From the NCBI GenBank assembly GCA_024398515.1, contig JAKSIZ010000002.1, forward strand, positions 1 through 64,000: a DNA stretch of 64,000 nucleotides, read 5' to 3'. Position numbers and translations under genes: made by a program. The DNA comes from Bacteroidaceae bacterium. GTDB lineage: Bacteria > Bacteroidota > Bacteroidia > Bacteroidales > Bacteroidaceae. This document shows positions 1 through 8,903 of this stretch, one piece after another; position 1 is the stretch's first letter; every line of letters starts with the position of its first letter. Below the pieces are notes generated by a model. It saw nothing but the letters and a program-made list of their open reading frames with translations. It was not told the origin of the DNA and did no database searches.

Positions 1-23
1 TTTGTTTAAAAAATAAAAAAAAC

Positions 24-57
24 AGAGGATGTGCCACTTTTGACACACCCTCTTTGA
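24..57 (+). terminator. Possible hairpin terminator of an upstream gene
   Basis: An imperfect inverted repeat (AGAGGATGTGCCA and TGACACACCCTCT, two A-C mismatches) is separated by a short loop. It is preceded by an A-rich run and followed by a short T run. The gene it would terminate lies outside the window. The palindromic repeat at 62-78 follows directly. Confidence 0.4.
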
Positions 58-61
58 CTTG

Positions 62-123
62 AAAACTGTAGCAGTTTTCTTCCGAGTATAAAGGTCGTCC
101 TGAGAAGGCTTAACGCTCGTGCC
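62..123 (-). repeat. Truncated single-unit copy of the AAAACTG palindrome element
   Basis: One 17-bp imperfect palindrome, AAAACTGTAGCAGTTTT, occupies 62-78. The flank at 79-123, read on the minus strand, matches the left flank of the full element at 52935-52980 closely: both contain a CACGAGCG block, then a GACGACC/ACGACCTT block, then CGGAAG just before the palindrome. Only one of the usual three units is present. The neighbouring 6-nt spacer (CAAGTC on the minus strand) survives and is then cut off by the terminator-like hairpin at 24-57. Confidence 0.75.
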
Positions 124-187
124 AGCAAATGATGAAAGCCGAGCGATACAATTATTTGGGAAAATGCTAATAAATTGTGGCTTGCAC

Positions 188-219
188 TTTGTTTTTTTAC
201 AAAATAATTATTATCTTTG
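188..219 (+). promoter_or_regulatory. Bacteroidota-type promoter for the GH28-GH105 gene
   Basis: TTTG at 188-191 is followed after 20 bp by TATCTTTG at 212-219. This matches the -33/-7 consensus of the major Bacteroidota sigma factor. It would give a leader of about 70 nt before the ATG at 294. Confidence 0.7.
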
Positions 220-293
220 CAATGTCTTATTACGCAAACCGAAAAGTAATGATGAAAAGGTATTGTAACATTTCGTTAACTAAAACATAAAGT

Positions 294-3200
294 ATGAAAA
301 AGAAATTATTAAGAATTATTTTTGCCGTGATGGCGTTAGGCATCAGTCAGGCAGTGCTTGCAGGTATCTGGGACACAGATTACAAACGAGTGGAGCAAGG
401 CATTCGTCAGCCGCAGTTCAGCGAGAAGACCTTCCCTATCACGAAGTATGGTGCGAAGACTACGGCTACTGCTGCGCAGAATCAGAAAGCCATCAACAAG
501 GCAATCGAAGCATGTTCGAAGGCTGGTGGTGGGCGTGTCATCATCCCTGCCGGTGAGTGGCAGACGGGTGCAATACGCATGAAGAGCCACGTAAATCTCG
601 TTGCCGAGAAGGGAGCGACAGTGAAGTTTGCATTCGACACAAACCTCTACCCACTCGTCGAGACAAGTTGGGAAGGGCTTGACCTATGGAACTATTCGCC
701 GCTCATCTATGCTTACAATGAGACAGACATTGCCGTGACAGGCGAAGGAGTATTCGATGGTTGCGGTTCGCGTGACACTTGGTGGCCTATGTGCGGAGCG
801 CCGCATTACGGTTGCACAGAGCAGACTTCGGAGGCACAAAGCCGTGGTTCGCGCAATGAATTGCTGAAGATGAGCGACAACGGAACGCCTATAAGCGAGC
901 GAAAGTTCGGCAAAGGTCATGGACTTCGTCCGCAGTTTGTCAACTTCAATCAGTGTGATGGCGTGCTGATTGAAGGCGTGACTTTCCTTAATTCACCGTT
1001 CTGGGTGCTTCATCCTTTGAAAAGCAAGAGCGTAACAGTAAGGAATGTCCGAGTAGATAATGATGGCCCTAACGGCGACGGATGCGACCCTGAAAGTTGC
1101 GACGGAGTGTTGATTGAGGGATGTTATTTCAATACCGGCGACGATTGTATTGCTATAAAGAGTGGTCGAAACGGTGATGGAAGGCGCAGGAATATGCCGA
1201 GTCAGAACATGATTGTGCGCAAGTGTACGATGGCAAACGGTCATGGCGGCGTGGTAATAGGCAGCGAAATCACTGGCGGAGCGAAGAATATCTTCGTCGA
1301 AGACTGCGATATGGACTCTCCAAACCTTGATCGCGTGATAAGATTAAAGACCAATACATGCCGCGGTGGCGTTACTGACGGCGTATATGTAAGGAACATC
1401 CGCGTAGGACAATGCAAGGAATCGGTGCTGAAAATCAATCTTCTCTACGACCAGAATGAGCAGTCGCAGCGTGGTTTTGCGCCTACGATAAAGAATGTTT
1501 GTCTTGAAAACGTGAACTGCAACAAGAGCAAATACGGCGCTTTTATCGACGGTTTGAAGGAATCGTGCAATGTACAGAACATACAAGTAAAGAACTGTAG
1601 CTGGAATGGAGTGCAGGAAAACGGTAACCTTTTGCGTGGAAAGATGGAGAACGTAAAGTTCGAGAACGTCTTTATCAATGGCAGCTTGGTGCTCGGCAAG
1701 GGCGAAAAACCTTATCAGCACTATAGTGAATGGATGACTTATTCAGAGATGAAACGCGTGCCTCAGAGTAATATGCTCGACTTTGCAAAGAAGCCAAAGT
1801 GGAGTTATGTGATGGGAATAGAACTCGAATCAATGCTCGACACCTATCTTCGCTATGGAGGTGAGAATATCTGGAACTACGTTCAGGACTATCCAAAGAC
1901 AATGATTAAGGCAGATGGTACGACGGTTGGATATAAATATGAAGACTTCAACCTCGACAATATACGTCCTGCACGCTTCATACTGCGCATGTATAACCAG
2001 CAACCACTCGAAGGAGAACTTGCTGCATTAAACACATTCTTCAAGCAACTTGAGAAGCAACCGCGCACTCAGGACGGTCCTTTCTGGCATAAAAAGATTT
2101 ATCATGACCAGGTTTGGCTCGACGGAATTTATATGGGATTGCCTTTCTATACTATGGCAGCACCGCAGCTGAAGGGTGCGAAAAAGGCTAAGAAATACTA
2201 CGATGACGCTGTTGACCAGATAATAATGACCGATAAACGTACGTTTGATTCGAAGACCGGATTGTGGAAACACGCTTACGACGAGAAACATGCAATGTTC
2301 TGGGCAGACAAGCAGACGGGGCAGTCGCAGCATACTTGGGCTCGTGCAATGGGTTGGTATGTGATGGCGATGATTGAAGTGCTCGACGTTCTGCCACAGG
2401 ATTACGCTCGCCGTGCAGAGGTTATCGACTTGTTCCAGCGTGCAATGAAGGCCGTTGTGGCTTGTCAGGACAAGAAATCGCAGGTATGGTTTGACGTGCT
2501 CGACGTGAAAGATCCTCGCAACTATCTTGAATCAACCGCATCGTGCATGTTCACATATTGCTTGCTCAAGGGCGCAAGATTGGGCTATCTTGACAGCAAA
2601 TACCTTGAAATCGGCAAGAAAGCATACAATGGAATACTCAAGAACTTTATCAAAGTAAACGCTGACAAGACTATTTCGCTGACAAACTGCTGCTCGGTTT
2701 CGGGACTCGGACCAGAGAAAAGCCCTAACCGCGACGGAAGTTTTGAGTATTACATGAGCGAACCCGTACGCGACAATGATGCTAAGGGCATAGGTCCTTT
2801 CATTTGGGCATCAATAGAAATGGAGATGATGGGGTATAACACCGACGTCACAAAACTTGACCGAGAGGCAATACTCGACCGCAACAACCCTATAATTACA
2901 ACCGCTGACCCACTGTCGTCACTGACAGTGGGCAACGGCCATTTTGCTACGACCGTTGATGTCACGGGACTTCAAAGCTATCCTGAATACTATAAGAATG
3001 GCGTTCCGCTTTGCGCACAGTCTGATTGGGGATGGCATTCGTTCATGAATAAACTGAATGTGAAGGAGGAAGATAGTCAGGGAAGTTATGATACGGGGCA
3101 TGGACATAAGGGAATTTATGCCGTTGAAAAGAAGGCAAAGAACGGCGAAAAGGCTGAAAAAGTTGCGGCAACAGCATATTTTCGTGAAAATCCACACCGC

Positions 3201-4994
3201 TTGAATCTTGGGACAATAGGTCTTGAATTGAAAAACAAAGCCGGAGAACTGGTGCCTATTACCGAGTTGAAGAACATCTATCAGATAAATCGCCTATGGG
3301 AAGGAAGAATAGAATCGCGTTTTGAAGTAGAGGAAAGTCAGGTTGACGTGTTTACGCTTGTGGCTCCTGAAAGCGATTGTGTGACGGCACTTGTCGTTAC
3401 CAATCTCTTTGAGAAGGGACAGGCAAATCTGAGTTTCCGCTACTCCTATCCTTCGGGCAAGCATTCTGACGATGCAAACAACTGGGAAAAGGCAGACAGT
3501 CATTCGACGAAAATCATCGGCAAAGGCGCAAAGTTCGCTTTGCTTGAACGTACACTTGACGATACGAAATACTACGTTCGCATAGATTGGGAAGGTAATG
3601 CTCAGTTTGTTGAGGCAGGGAAACACTATTTTACACTTTCCACTTCCGACAATGCAGTCGCGTTTAGTTGCACGTATAGCCCGACGGCTGACATAAAACC
3701 AGCGCAGGCTTATAAGCGTGCTTTGAGTGCAAGTGCTGCTGCTTGGCGTAAATACTGGAACGAAGGTGGCGTTGTTGACTTTTCGGAATGCACCGATTCT
3801 CGTGCTGCTGAACTGGAGCGTAGGGTGGTGCTTTCGCAGTATATAAAGGCAACAAACTGCCGTGGCAGTATGCCTCCGCAAGAGTCGGGACTGACTTATA
3901 ACACGTGGTTTGGCCGTCCACACCTTGAAATGGCATGGTGGCACCTGTTGGATTTCTCGCTTTGGGGACATGGCGAAGTGATGGAAAAGGCTCTCGGATG
4001 GTATAACAACGTGGCATATCCGAAGGCAAAACAGATTGCCGAGCGTCAGGGATTCAAAGGAGTGCGTTGGATGAAGATGACAGATCCGTGGGCAGGTGAG
4101 GCTCCTTCAAACGTTGGTTCGTTCCTTATTTGGCAACAACCACACTATATTTATTTCGCAGAAGAGATGTATCGAAAAGCCACAAACGAAGAAGATCGTA
4201 ATGCTGTACTCGCAAAATACGGAAAACAAGTGAACGAAACCGCTGAGTTTATTGCCGACTTCCTTATATATAATAAGGTGTCGAAGAAATATGAAGTGAG
4301 GGGAGCGACGGCGATGCAGGAAAGTATGTCGTGGAAGATGGCTTACAATCAGCCTTTCGACTTGGCATATTGTCATTATGCACTCGTCGTGGCGCAGCGT
4401 TGGCTTGTTCGTCAGGGCAAAGCAGAAAACGCAGATTGGGCAAGGATGATAGCAAATATGTCGCAGTTGCCTGAATTAAATGGCGTATATACTGCTGGTG
4501 CTCCGATAAAAGGATATGAGCCGGAGAAGTCAACAGGCGGTACTGATGCAGAGTTTGCAAAGATGACTTTCGAGAAAGCAACGCGCTCCGACCATCCGGC
4601 TGTGCTTGGTGCTTGCGGATGTCTGCCTGCATCGTACCTATATAATAAGGAGAAGATGCGTGCAACATTGAAGGATGTCGTGTCAAACTGGAACTGGCTT
4701 ACGACATGGGGATGGGACTACGGAATGATGGCAATGGCTGCAGCACGACTTGGCGAAACGAAGAGTGCGCTTGATGTACTGATGGTTGATACGCAGAAAA
4801 ATACTTATCTCAAGAACGGACACAACTATCAGGATGGTCGTTTGCGCATCTATTTGCCAGGCAATGGTGCACTGCTTGAGGCAGTAGCAATGATGTGTGC
4901 CGGATGGGACAATGTCGCCCCAGGCATAAATCCAGGTTTCCCAAATGACGGAACATGGAATGTCCGCTGGGAAGGACTGAACAAAATGCAATAA
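294..4994 (+). CDS. Secreted trimodular pectinase: GH28 + GH105 + C-terminal (alpha/alpha)6 glycosidase-like domain
   Basis: A 1566-residue exported enzyme for pectin breakdown. Residues 1-23 are a signal peptide ending VLAG. Residues about 45-480 are a GH28 polygalacturonase parallel beta-helix: the NGDGCDPES, GDDCIAIKSG, HGGVVIGSE and RVIRLKT blocks correspond to the family's catalytic aspartates, histidine and RxK motif. Residues about 500-860 are a GH105 unsaturated (rhamno)galacturonyl hydrolase, with the VWLDGIYMGLPF block holding the catalytic Asp and an RAMGWY block. Residues about 870-1566 form a third catalytic-size region (GNGHFATTVDVTG, WFGRPHLEMAWWH, GWDYGMMAMAAARLG) that resembles GH65/GH95-like six-hairpin enzymes; its activity is inferred only from fold resemblance. 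The three parts would cut galacturonan and then remove the unsaturated terminal sugar. It has its own promoter at 188-219. The first two assignments are firm, the third is tentative. Confidence 0.92.
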   Translation: MKKKLLRIIFAVMALGISQAVLAGIWDTDYKRVEQGIRQPQFSEKTFPITKYGAKTTATAAQNQKAINKAIEACSKAGGGRVIIPAGEWQTGAIRMKSHVNLVAEKGATVKFAFDTNLYPLVETSWEGLDLWNYSPLIYAYNETDIAVTGEGVFDGCGSRDTWWPMCGAPHYGCTEQTSEAQSRGSRNELLKMSDNGTPISERKFGKGHGLRPQFVNFNQCDGVLIEGVTFLNSPFWVLHPLKSKSVTVRNVRVDNDGPNGDGCDPESCDGVLIEGCYFNTGDDCIAIKSGRNGDGRRRNMPSQNMIVRKCTMANGHGGVVIGSEITGGAKNIFVEDCDMDSPNLDRVIRLKTNTCRGGVTDGVYVRNIRVGQCKESVLKINLLYDQNEQSQRGFAPTIKNVCLENVNCNKSKYGAFIDGLKESCNVQNIQVKNCSWNGVQENGNLLRGKMENVKFENVFINGSLVLGKGEKPYQHYSEWMTYSEMKRVPQSNMLDFAKKPKWSYVMGIELESMLDTYLRYGGENIWNYVQDYPKTMIKADGTTVGYKYEDFNLDNIRPARFILRMYNQQPLEGELAALNTFFKQLEKQPRTQDGPFWHKKIYHDQVWLDGIYMGLPFYTMAAPQLKGAKKAKKYYDDAVDQIIMTDKRTFDSKTGLWKHAYDEKHAMFWADKQTGQSQHTWARAMGWYVMAMIEVLDVLPQDYARRAEVIDLFQRAMKAVVACQDKKSQVWFDVLDVKDPRNYLESTASCMFTYCLLKGARLGYLDSKYLEIGKKAYNGILKNFIKVNADKTISLTNCCSVSGLGPEKSPNRDGSFEYYMSEPVRDNDAKGIGPFIWASIEMEMMGYNTDVTKLDREAILDRNNPIITTADPLSSLTVGNGHFATTVDVTGLQSYPEYYKNGVPLCAQSDWGWHSFMNKLNVKEEDSQGSYDTGHGHKGIYAVEKKAKNGEKAEKVAATAYFRENPHRLNLGTIGLELKNKAGELVPITELKNIYQINRLWEGRIESRFEVEESQVDVFTLVAPESDCVTALVVTNLFEKGQANLSFRYSYPSGKHSDDANNWEKADSHSTKIIGKGAKFALLERTLDDTKYYVRIDWEGNAQFVEAGKHYFTLSTSDNAVAFSCTYSPTADIKPAQAYKRALSASAAAWRKYWNEGGVVDFSECTDSRAAELERRVVLSQYIKATNCRGSMPPQESGLTYNTWFGRPHLEMAWWHLLDFSLWGHGEVMEKALGWYNNVAYPKAKQIAERQGFKGVRWMKMTDPWAGEAPSNVGSFLIWQQPHYIYFAEEMYRKATNEEDRNAVLAKYGKQVNETAEFIADFLIYNKVSKKYEVRGATAMQESMSWKMAYNQPFDLAYCHYALVVAQRWLVRQGKAENADWARMIANMSQLPELNGVYTAGAPIKGYEPEKSTGGTDAEFAKMTFEKATRSDHPAVLGACGCLPASYLYNKEKMRATLKDVVSNWNWLTTWGWDYGMMAMAAARLGETKSALDVLMVDTQKNTYLKNGHNYQDGRLRIYLPGNGALLEAVAMMCAGWDNVAPGINPGFPNDGTWNVRWEGLNKMQ

Positions 4995-5062
4995 TAGAAA
5001 AAACTCCCCATCCATCTTGTGTGAGGAGGAAAGAAGATGGAAGAATAAAAAAAGTAAGTGAT

Positions 5063-5377
5063 ATGCTAATAGCCCTAAAAAAGATAACCATTAATGAGTT
5101 CTCGCCGAATTTGTTTTGGGATGTAGATGAGTCGCAGTTTGATATGGACAAATATGCGAGTCATGTCATTCAACGTGTATTGGAATATGGGCAATTGTGT
5201 GACTGGCGTATAATCATGTCCTATTATGGCTTAGATAAGATTGTGGAACATTGCCGTCGATTGCGTACCCTTGACCCTCGTGCATTATCATTTATTTGTT
5301 GTTTGTCACATACAAAAAAAGAAACATACAGATGTTACAACTTCGCACAATCCTTTCCGACACTCTGGAACTCCTGA
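5063..5377 (+). CDS. DUF6922-like antitoxin of an AbiE-type toxin-antitoxin pair
   Basis: A 104-residue protein starting at MLIALKKITINEF. The blocks NLFWDVD, YASHVIQRVLEYG, IMSYYGLDKI and ALSFICCLSH are typical of the small DUF6922 proteins that sit directly upstream of AbiEii nucleotidyltransferases in Bacteroidota. The open frame extends upstream to 4955, but that part overlaps the end of the GH28 gene and looks non-coding, so the ATG at 5063 was chosen. The 3' end overlaps the toxin gene by 46 bp, which suggests coupled translation. The proposed role is to neutralise the downstream nucleotidyltransferase; this rests on context. Confidence 0.75.
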   Translation: MLIALKKITINEFSPNLFWDVDESQFDMDKYASHVIQRVLEYGQLCDWRIIMSYYGLDKIVEHCRRLRTLDPRALSFICCLSHTKKETYRCYNFAQSFPTLWNS

Positions 5378-5949
5378 GAGATATCCAGCAATTGCCTTGC
5401 GCAAAAGATTCCCGACTTGTTGGCGGAACTGCACTTGCATTGCAGTATGGCCACCGACAATCGGTTGACCTTGATTTCTTTGGCGTATTGCCAGATGATG
5501 CCGAACAGATGGAAAACCAATTACAATCTATTGGCCAAGTGAATATTTTGAAAACGTCATCCCGTATTCGCATATATCAAATAAATGGAATAAAAGTTGA
5601 TTTTGTTGACTATTCTCGTTATGTATGGATTGATAGTGTGGTAATTGACGATGGTATTATTATGGCATCACCAAAAGACATTGCAGCAATGAAAGTGAAT
5701 GCTATTGAAGGAAGAGGAACAAAAAAGGATTTCATCGACATATTTCTTTTGTTACAGCATTATTCTTTGAATGAGATACTTGAATTTTATTCAGCCAAAT
5801 ACCCAGAACATTCTGTATTTAGAGCATTGAAAAGCTTAACATATTTTGAAGATGCTAATGAACAAATACCACCAAAAACGTTTGATCTTCCAATATGGGA
5901 AGACATTAAGAAGTCTATATTATCAGCCGTAAATGGTTATAACTATTAA
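5332..5949 (+). CDS. AbiEii-family nucleotidyltransferase toxin
   Basis: A 205-residue protein of the AbiEii/DUF1814 nucleotidyltransferase family, the toxin half of type IV AbiE systems that provide abortive phage infection. The polymerase-beta-like signature is clear: a GGTALALQYG block followed by SVDLDFF holding the metal-binding D-x-D. A second conserved block, MASPKDIAAMKVNAI with KKDFIDIF, is the family's typical C-terminal helix pair. The start at MLQLRT (5332) is preferred because the longer frame from 5296 lies deeper inside the antitoxin gene. The pair is inserted between pectinase genes and read in the same direction. Confidence 0.85.
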   Translation: MLQLRTILSDTLELLRDIQQLPCAKDSRLVGGTALALQYGHRQSVDLDFFGVLPDDAEQMENQLQSIGQVNILKTSSRIRIYQINGIKVDFVDYSRYVWIDSVVIDDGIIMASPKDIAAMKVNAIEGRGTKKDFIDIFLLLQHYSLNEILEFYSAKYPEHSVFRALKSLTYFEDANEQIPPKTFDLPIWEDIKKSILSAVNGYNY

Positions 5950-5977
5950 TTGACGTATAACTATAAACTGAACGAAT

Positions 5978-7078
5978 ATGAAAAAGGTGATTTTGTTATT
6001 ATTAATTATGATATGCTCTCTTCCTGCCATCTGTTTGGGACAGGGGAGAGGGCGAAATCTGATGCGTGAGCAGGGGAGTGAGTTCTTCAAGACGGAAGAC
6101 GCGCGTCGTGTTGGTGACCAGATTCTGCTTTTTCAGCGTACTACAGGTGGTTGGCCTAAAAATATAAACATGTGGCGTGAGATGTCTGATGAGGAAAAAG
6201 AGACTGTCGCAGCACAAAAGTCACGCACCGATGACTCCACAATCGACAATGGTGCTACGTTTATGCAACTGAACTATCTCGCACGCCTATTCAATGAGAC
6301 TAAAGATAGGAAATATCGTGACGCATTCCAGAAAGGCATCGATTTCCTTCTCGAAGGTCAATACGACAATGGTGGATGGCCTCAGTTCTGGCCTAATCCA
6401 CGAGGATATCAAGTGAACATTACATTCAACGATGATGCAATTGTCAACACACTCAACATCTTCAAGGACATTGTCAATAAAAAATCTCCATTCAGCAAGG
6501 ACCTTGTGAGCAAACAACAACTGAAACGCATAAAGAAGGCATTCGACAAAGGAATAGACATAATCCTTAAAACGCAGATTTATGTTAATGGCAAGCCGAC
6601 AGTATGGTGCCAGCAACATGATAAGGATACATATAAACCTGCACATGCAAGAGCTTATGAGTTGCCTTCGTTCTGTTCGCAGGAGAGTGCCGCAATAGTT
6701 TCATTATTGATGTCGTTGCCTAACCCTGACGAGAGGATAAAGCAAGCCGTTCATGGTGCAATGAAGTGGTTCGATACTTACAAGATTACAGGTTATCGTC
6801 TTGTGCGTGGTGGATATGGAAGCAAAGACCGCAATACGTCTCTTGTTGCAGACTCTAATGCCCATCCGCTGTGGGCACGTTTCTATGACCTCGATAATTG
6901 TGAACCTTTTGTTTGCGACCGTGATGGCATTCCAAGAAAACGCCTTGAAGAACTCGGACAAGAACGTCGCAACGGCTATAGTTGGTATGGCGAGCGTCCT
7001 GCTTCTCTTTATCCTGTTTACAATAAGTGGGCAGATAAGTATGATCCTCAGAATAAAGTAGCACTTGATAATTTATAA
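5978..7078 (+). CDS. Secreted pectate lyase, PL10 family
   Basis: A 366-residue exported enzyme that cleaves polygalacturonate by beta-elimination. The signal peptide is MKKVILLLLIMICSLPAICLGQ. The PL10 (alpha/alpha) toroid is recognised from QRTTGGWPKNINMW near residue 50, DDSTIDNGAT near 88, GGWPQFWPNPRGY near 135, NITFNDDAIVNT near 150 and the C-terminal DRDGIPRKRLEELGQERRNGYSWYG block. The length equals a single catalytic module, with no dockerin or binding domain. It is followed after 11 bp by the PL1 gene, so the two are very likely co-transcribed. Its products would feed the GH105 module upstream and PL22 at 38488-39792. Confidence 0.93.
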   Translation: MKKVILLLLIMICSLPAICLGQGRGRNLMREQGSEFFKTEDARRVGDQILLFQRTTGGWPKNINMWREMSDEEKETVAAQKSRTDDSTIDNGATFMQLNYLARLFNETKDRKYRDAFQKGIDFLLEGQYDNGGWPQFWPNPRGYQVNITFNDDAIVNTLNIFKDIVNKKSPFSKDLVSKQQLKRIKKAFDKGIDIILKTQIYVNGKPTVWCQQHDKDTYKPAHARAYELPSFCSQESAAIVSLLMSLPNPDERIKQAVHGAMKWFDTYKITGYRLVRGGYGSKDRNTSLVADSNAHPLWARFYDLDNCEPFVCDRDGIPRKRLEELGQERRNGYSWYGERPASLYPVYNKWADKYDPQNKVALDNL

Positions 7079-7089
7079 ATATAAAGATA

Positions 7090-8883
7090 ATGGCAAACAA
7101 AAAGTTATTCTTAATCGTAGCATTGATGCAGGCCTCAATGGCATTTGCACAATTTGACTCGGCTCCAGCATTCCCAGGAGCTGAAGGTTTTGGTCGTTAC
7201 ACCACTGGTGGACGTGGTGGTACGGTGAAACATGTAACTAACCTCAACGACTCTGGCACAGGTTCTTTCCGCACTGCAGTAAGCGGAACTACAAAGAAAA
7301 TCGTAGTATTCGACGTTAGTGGTTATATTGATCTTAAGTCTGATTTGAAGATAGGTTCGAATACTACCATCCTCGGACAGACTGCTCCTGGCGATGGCAT
7401 CACGTTGCGTTATCGTACTGTAGTCTTTACTGACTGCGACAACGTGATTTGTCGTTACATCCGTTTCCGTCGTTCTCAGATTGAAGATGTCAATGATGGT
7501 GCCGATGCAACATGGGGCAGACGCCACAAGAACATCATCCTCGACCACTGTTCTTTCTCTTGGAGCATTGACGAGATTGCATCGTTCTACGACAACAAGG
7601 ATTTTACTATGCAGTGGTGTACGCTTGGCGAGGCTCTTGCCAACCCTGGACATTCCAAGGGTGAACACTCTTACGGTGGAATTTGGGGCGGAAAAGGTGC
7701 ATCGTTCCACCATAATTACTTAACTCACATGCAAAATCGCGTGCCACGATTCAACGGTGCCCGATATGTCTGGGACGGCTACGACAAGACGAAATATGCC
7801 AATAGCCTACAGGCAGAGCAGGTTGATTTCCGCAATTGCGTCATGTATAACTGGGGCACAGGTGGCTGCTACGGTGGTCCTGGCGGCGGTTATGTCAATA
7901 TGGTTAACAACTACTACAAGGCAGGACCTGGTACAAAGAACAAGACGCGCGTCACTGAAGTCTCTGTCGGCAGCAGTGGAAACTCTGAAGGTTATCCTAC
8001 ATATTGGGGCTATTCGAGCCGTTATTATATCAATGGCAACTATGTCACTGCAGCAGGCGCAAGGGCAGAAAACTACGATTGGTCGGGTGTCGTTTATGAC
8101 TCAGGACTTCTTACTATGGACGGTGACAAGTATATTCCTGATGCAGCCCACAATTACGGCGATGTGGATTACGTCAACATCTCCGGCAAGGACTGCGTGA
8201 AACTCAAACTTGATAAGCCTATAGCTGCCGGATCGGTCACTACTCACTCCGCACAGACGGCATACGAGAAGGTGCTGAAATACGCCGGAGCATCGTTTGT
8301 GCGCGATTCCGTTGACCTTCGTTACATGAACGAAGCCGCAACAGGAACCGTCACCCACACTGGAACAAAGGCAAATGTTGCTGGAATCATTGATATGGTC
8401 AACAATCCAAAAACGGGTGAAAACGATCCTACGAAGGCTTCCTATCCTATGCTCAAGGCTGAAAAGCGCGATGCAAAATTCGATTCCGACAACGACGGAA
8501 TGCCTGACGACTTCGAAATTGCCAATGGTCTGAACCCTTACAGTGCGTCTGACCAAAAGACATACACCCTCGACAGTGAGAAAAAATACTATACAAACAT
8601 CGAGGTTTATGCCAACTGGCTCGTCGAAGAGCAGATAAAGGATGCCCGTGCCGACGCAGAAGATTCGTTTGAAGAATACTATCCGAAGGTTGCTTCGCCT
8701 AATATCCCAGGCGATGCTGACGATGATAAGGTGGTGACTGTTGCTGATATCACAGCCGTTGCATCCTATATCCTTGGCGAAACTCCGGCTACGTTCAATG
8801 CGAAAAATGCGGATGTGAACGGTGATGGCAGCATTGATGTTGCCGACATTACAGGCATTGCCGAGATAATTCTTACGAAATAA
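7090..8883 (+). CDS. Secreted pectate lyase, PL1 family, with C-terminal dockerin-like module
   Basis: A 597-residue exported pectate lyase. The signal peptide ends SMAFAQ. The PL1 parallel beta-helix begins with AFPGAEGFGRYTTGGRGG and carries VTNLNDSGTGSFR, ILDHCSFSWSIDE and the NRVPRFNGA block that includes the catalytic arginine region. After the helix come a Ca-binding-like DSDNDGMPDDFE loop near residue 465 and, at about 540-597, a duplicated EF-hand-like dockerin module (GDADDDKVVTVADI and DVNGDGSIDVADI). Similar modules end the proteins at 8904-10151 and 19933-22410. The partner of the dockerin is unknown; a candidate is the cohesin-like adhesin at 41734-47103. Confidence 0.93.
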   Translation: MANKKLFLIVALMQASMAFAQFDSAPAFPGAEGFGRYTTGGRGGTVKHVTNLNDSGTGSFRTAVSGTTKKIVVFDVSGYIDLKSDLKIGSNTTILGQTAPGDGITLRYRTVVFTDCDNVICRYIRFRRSQIEDVNDGADATWGRRHKNIILDHCSFSWSIDEIASFYDNKDFTMQWCTLGEALANPGHSKGEHSYGGIWGGKGASFHHNYLTHMQNRVPRFNGARYVWDGYDKTKYANSLQAEQVDFRNCVMYNWGTGGCYGGPGGGYVNMVNNYYKAGPGTKNKTRVTEVSVGSSGNSEGYPTYWGYSSRYYINGNYVTAAGARAENYDWSGVVYDSGLLTMDGDKYIPDAAHNYGDVDYVNISGKDCVKLKLDKPIAAGSVTTHSAQTAYEKVLKYAGASFVRDSVDLRYMNEAATGTVTHTGTKANVAGIIDMVNNPKTGENDPTKASYPMLKAEKRDAKFDSDNDGMPDDFEIANGLNPYSASDQKTYTLDSEKKYYTNIEVYANWLVEEQIKDARADAEDSFEEYYPKVASPNIPGDADDDKVVTVADITAVASYILGETPATFNAKNADVNGDGSIDVADITGIAEIILTK

Positions 8884-8903
8884 TACGATAAAACATCACT
8901 TCG

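Noticed and set aside
3294..3971. 225-codon minus-strand frame inside the GH28-GH105 gene
   Set aside because: It lies wholly within a firmly identified enzyme on the other strand and shows no family motif.
4955..5062. N-terminal extension of the DUF6922 antitoxin
   Set aside because: It overlaps the end of the GH28 gene and lacks similarity to the family; the ATG at 5063 starts the conserved part.
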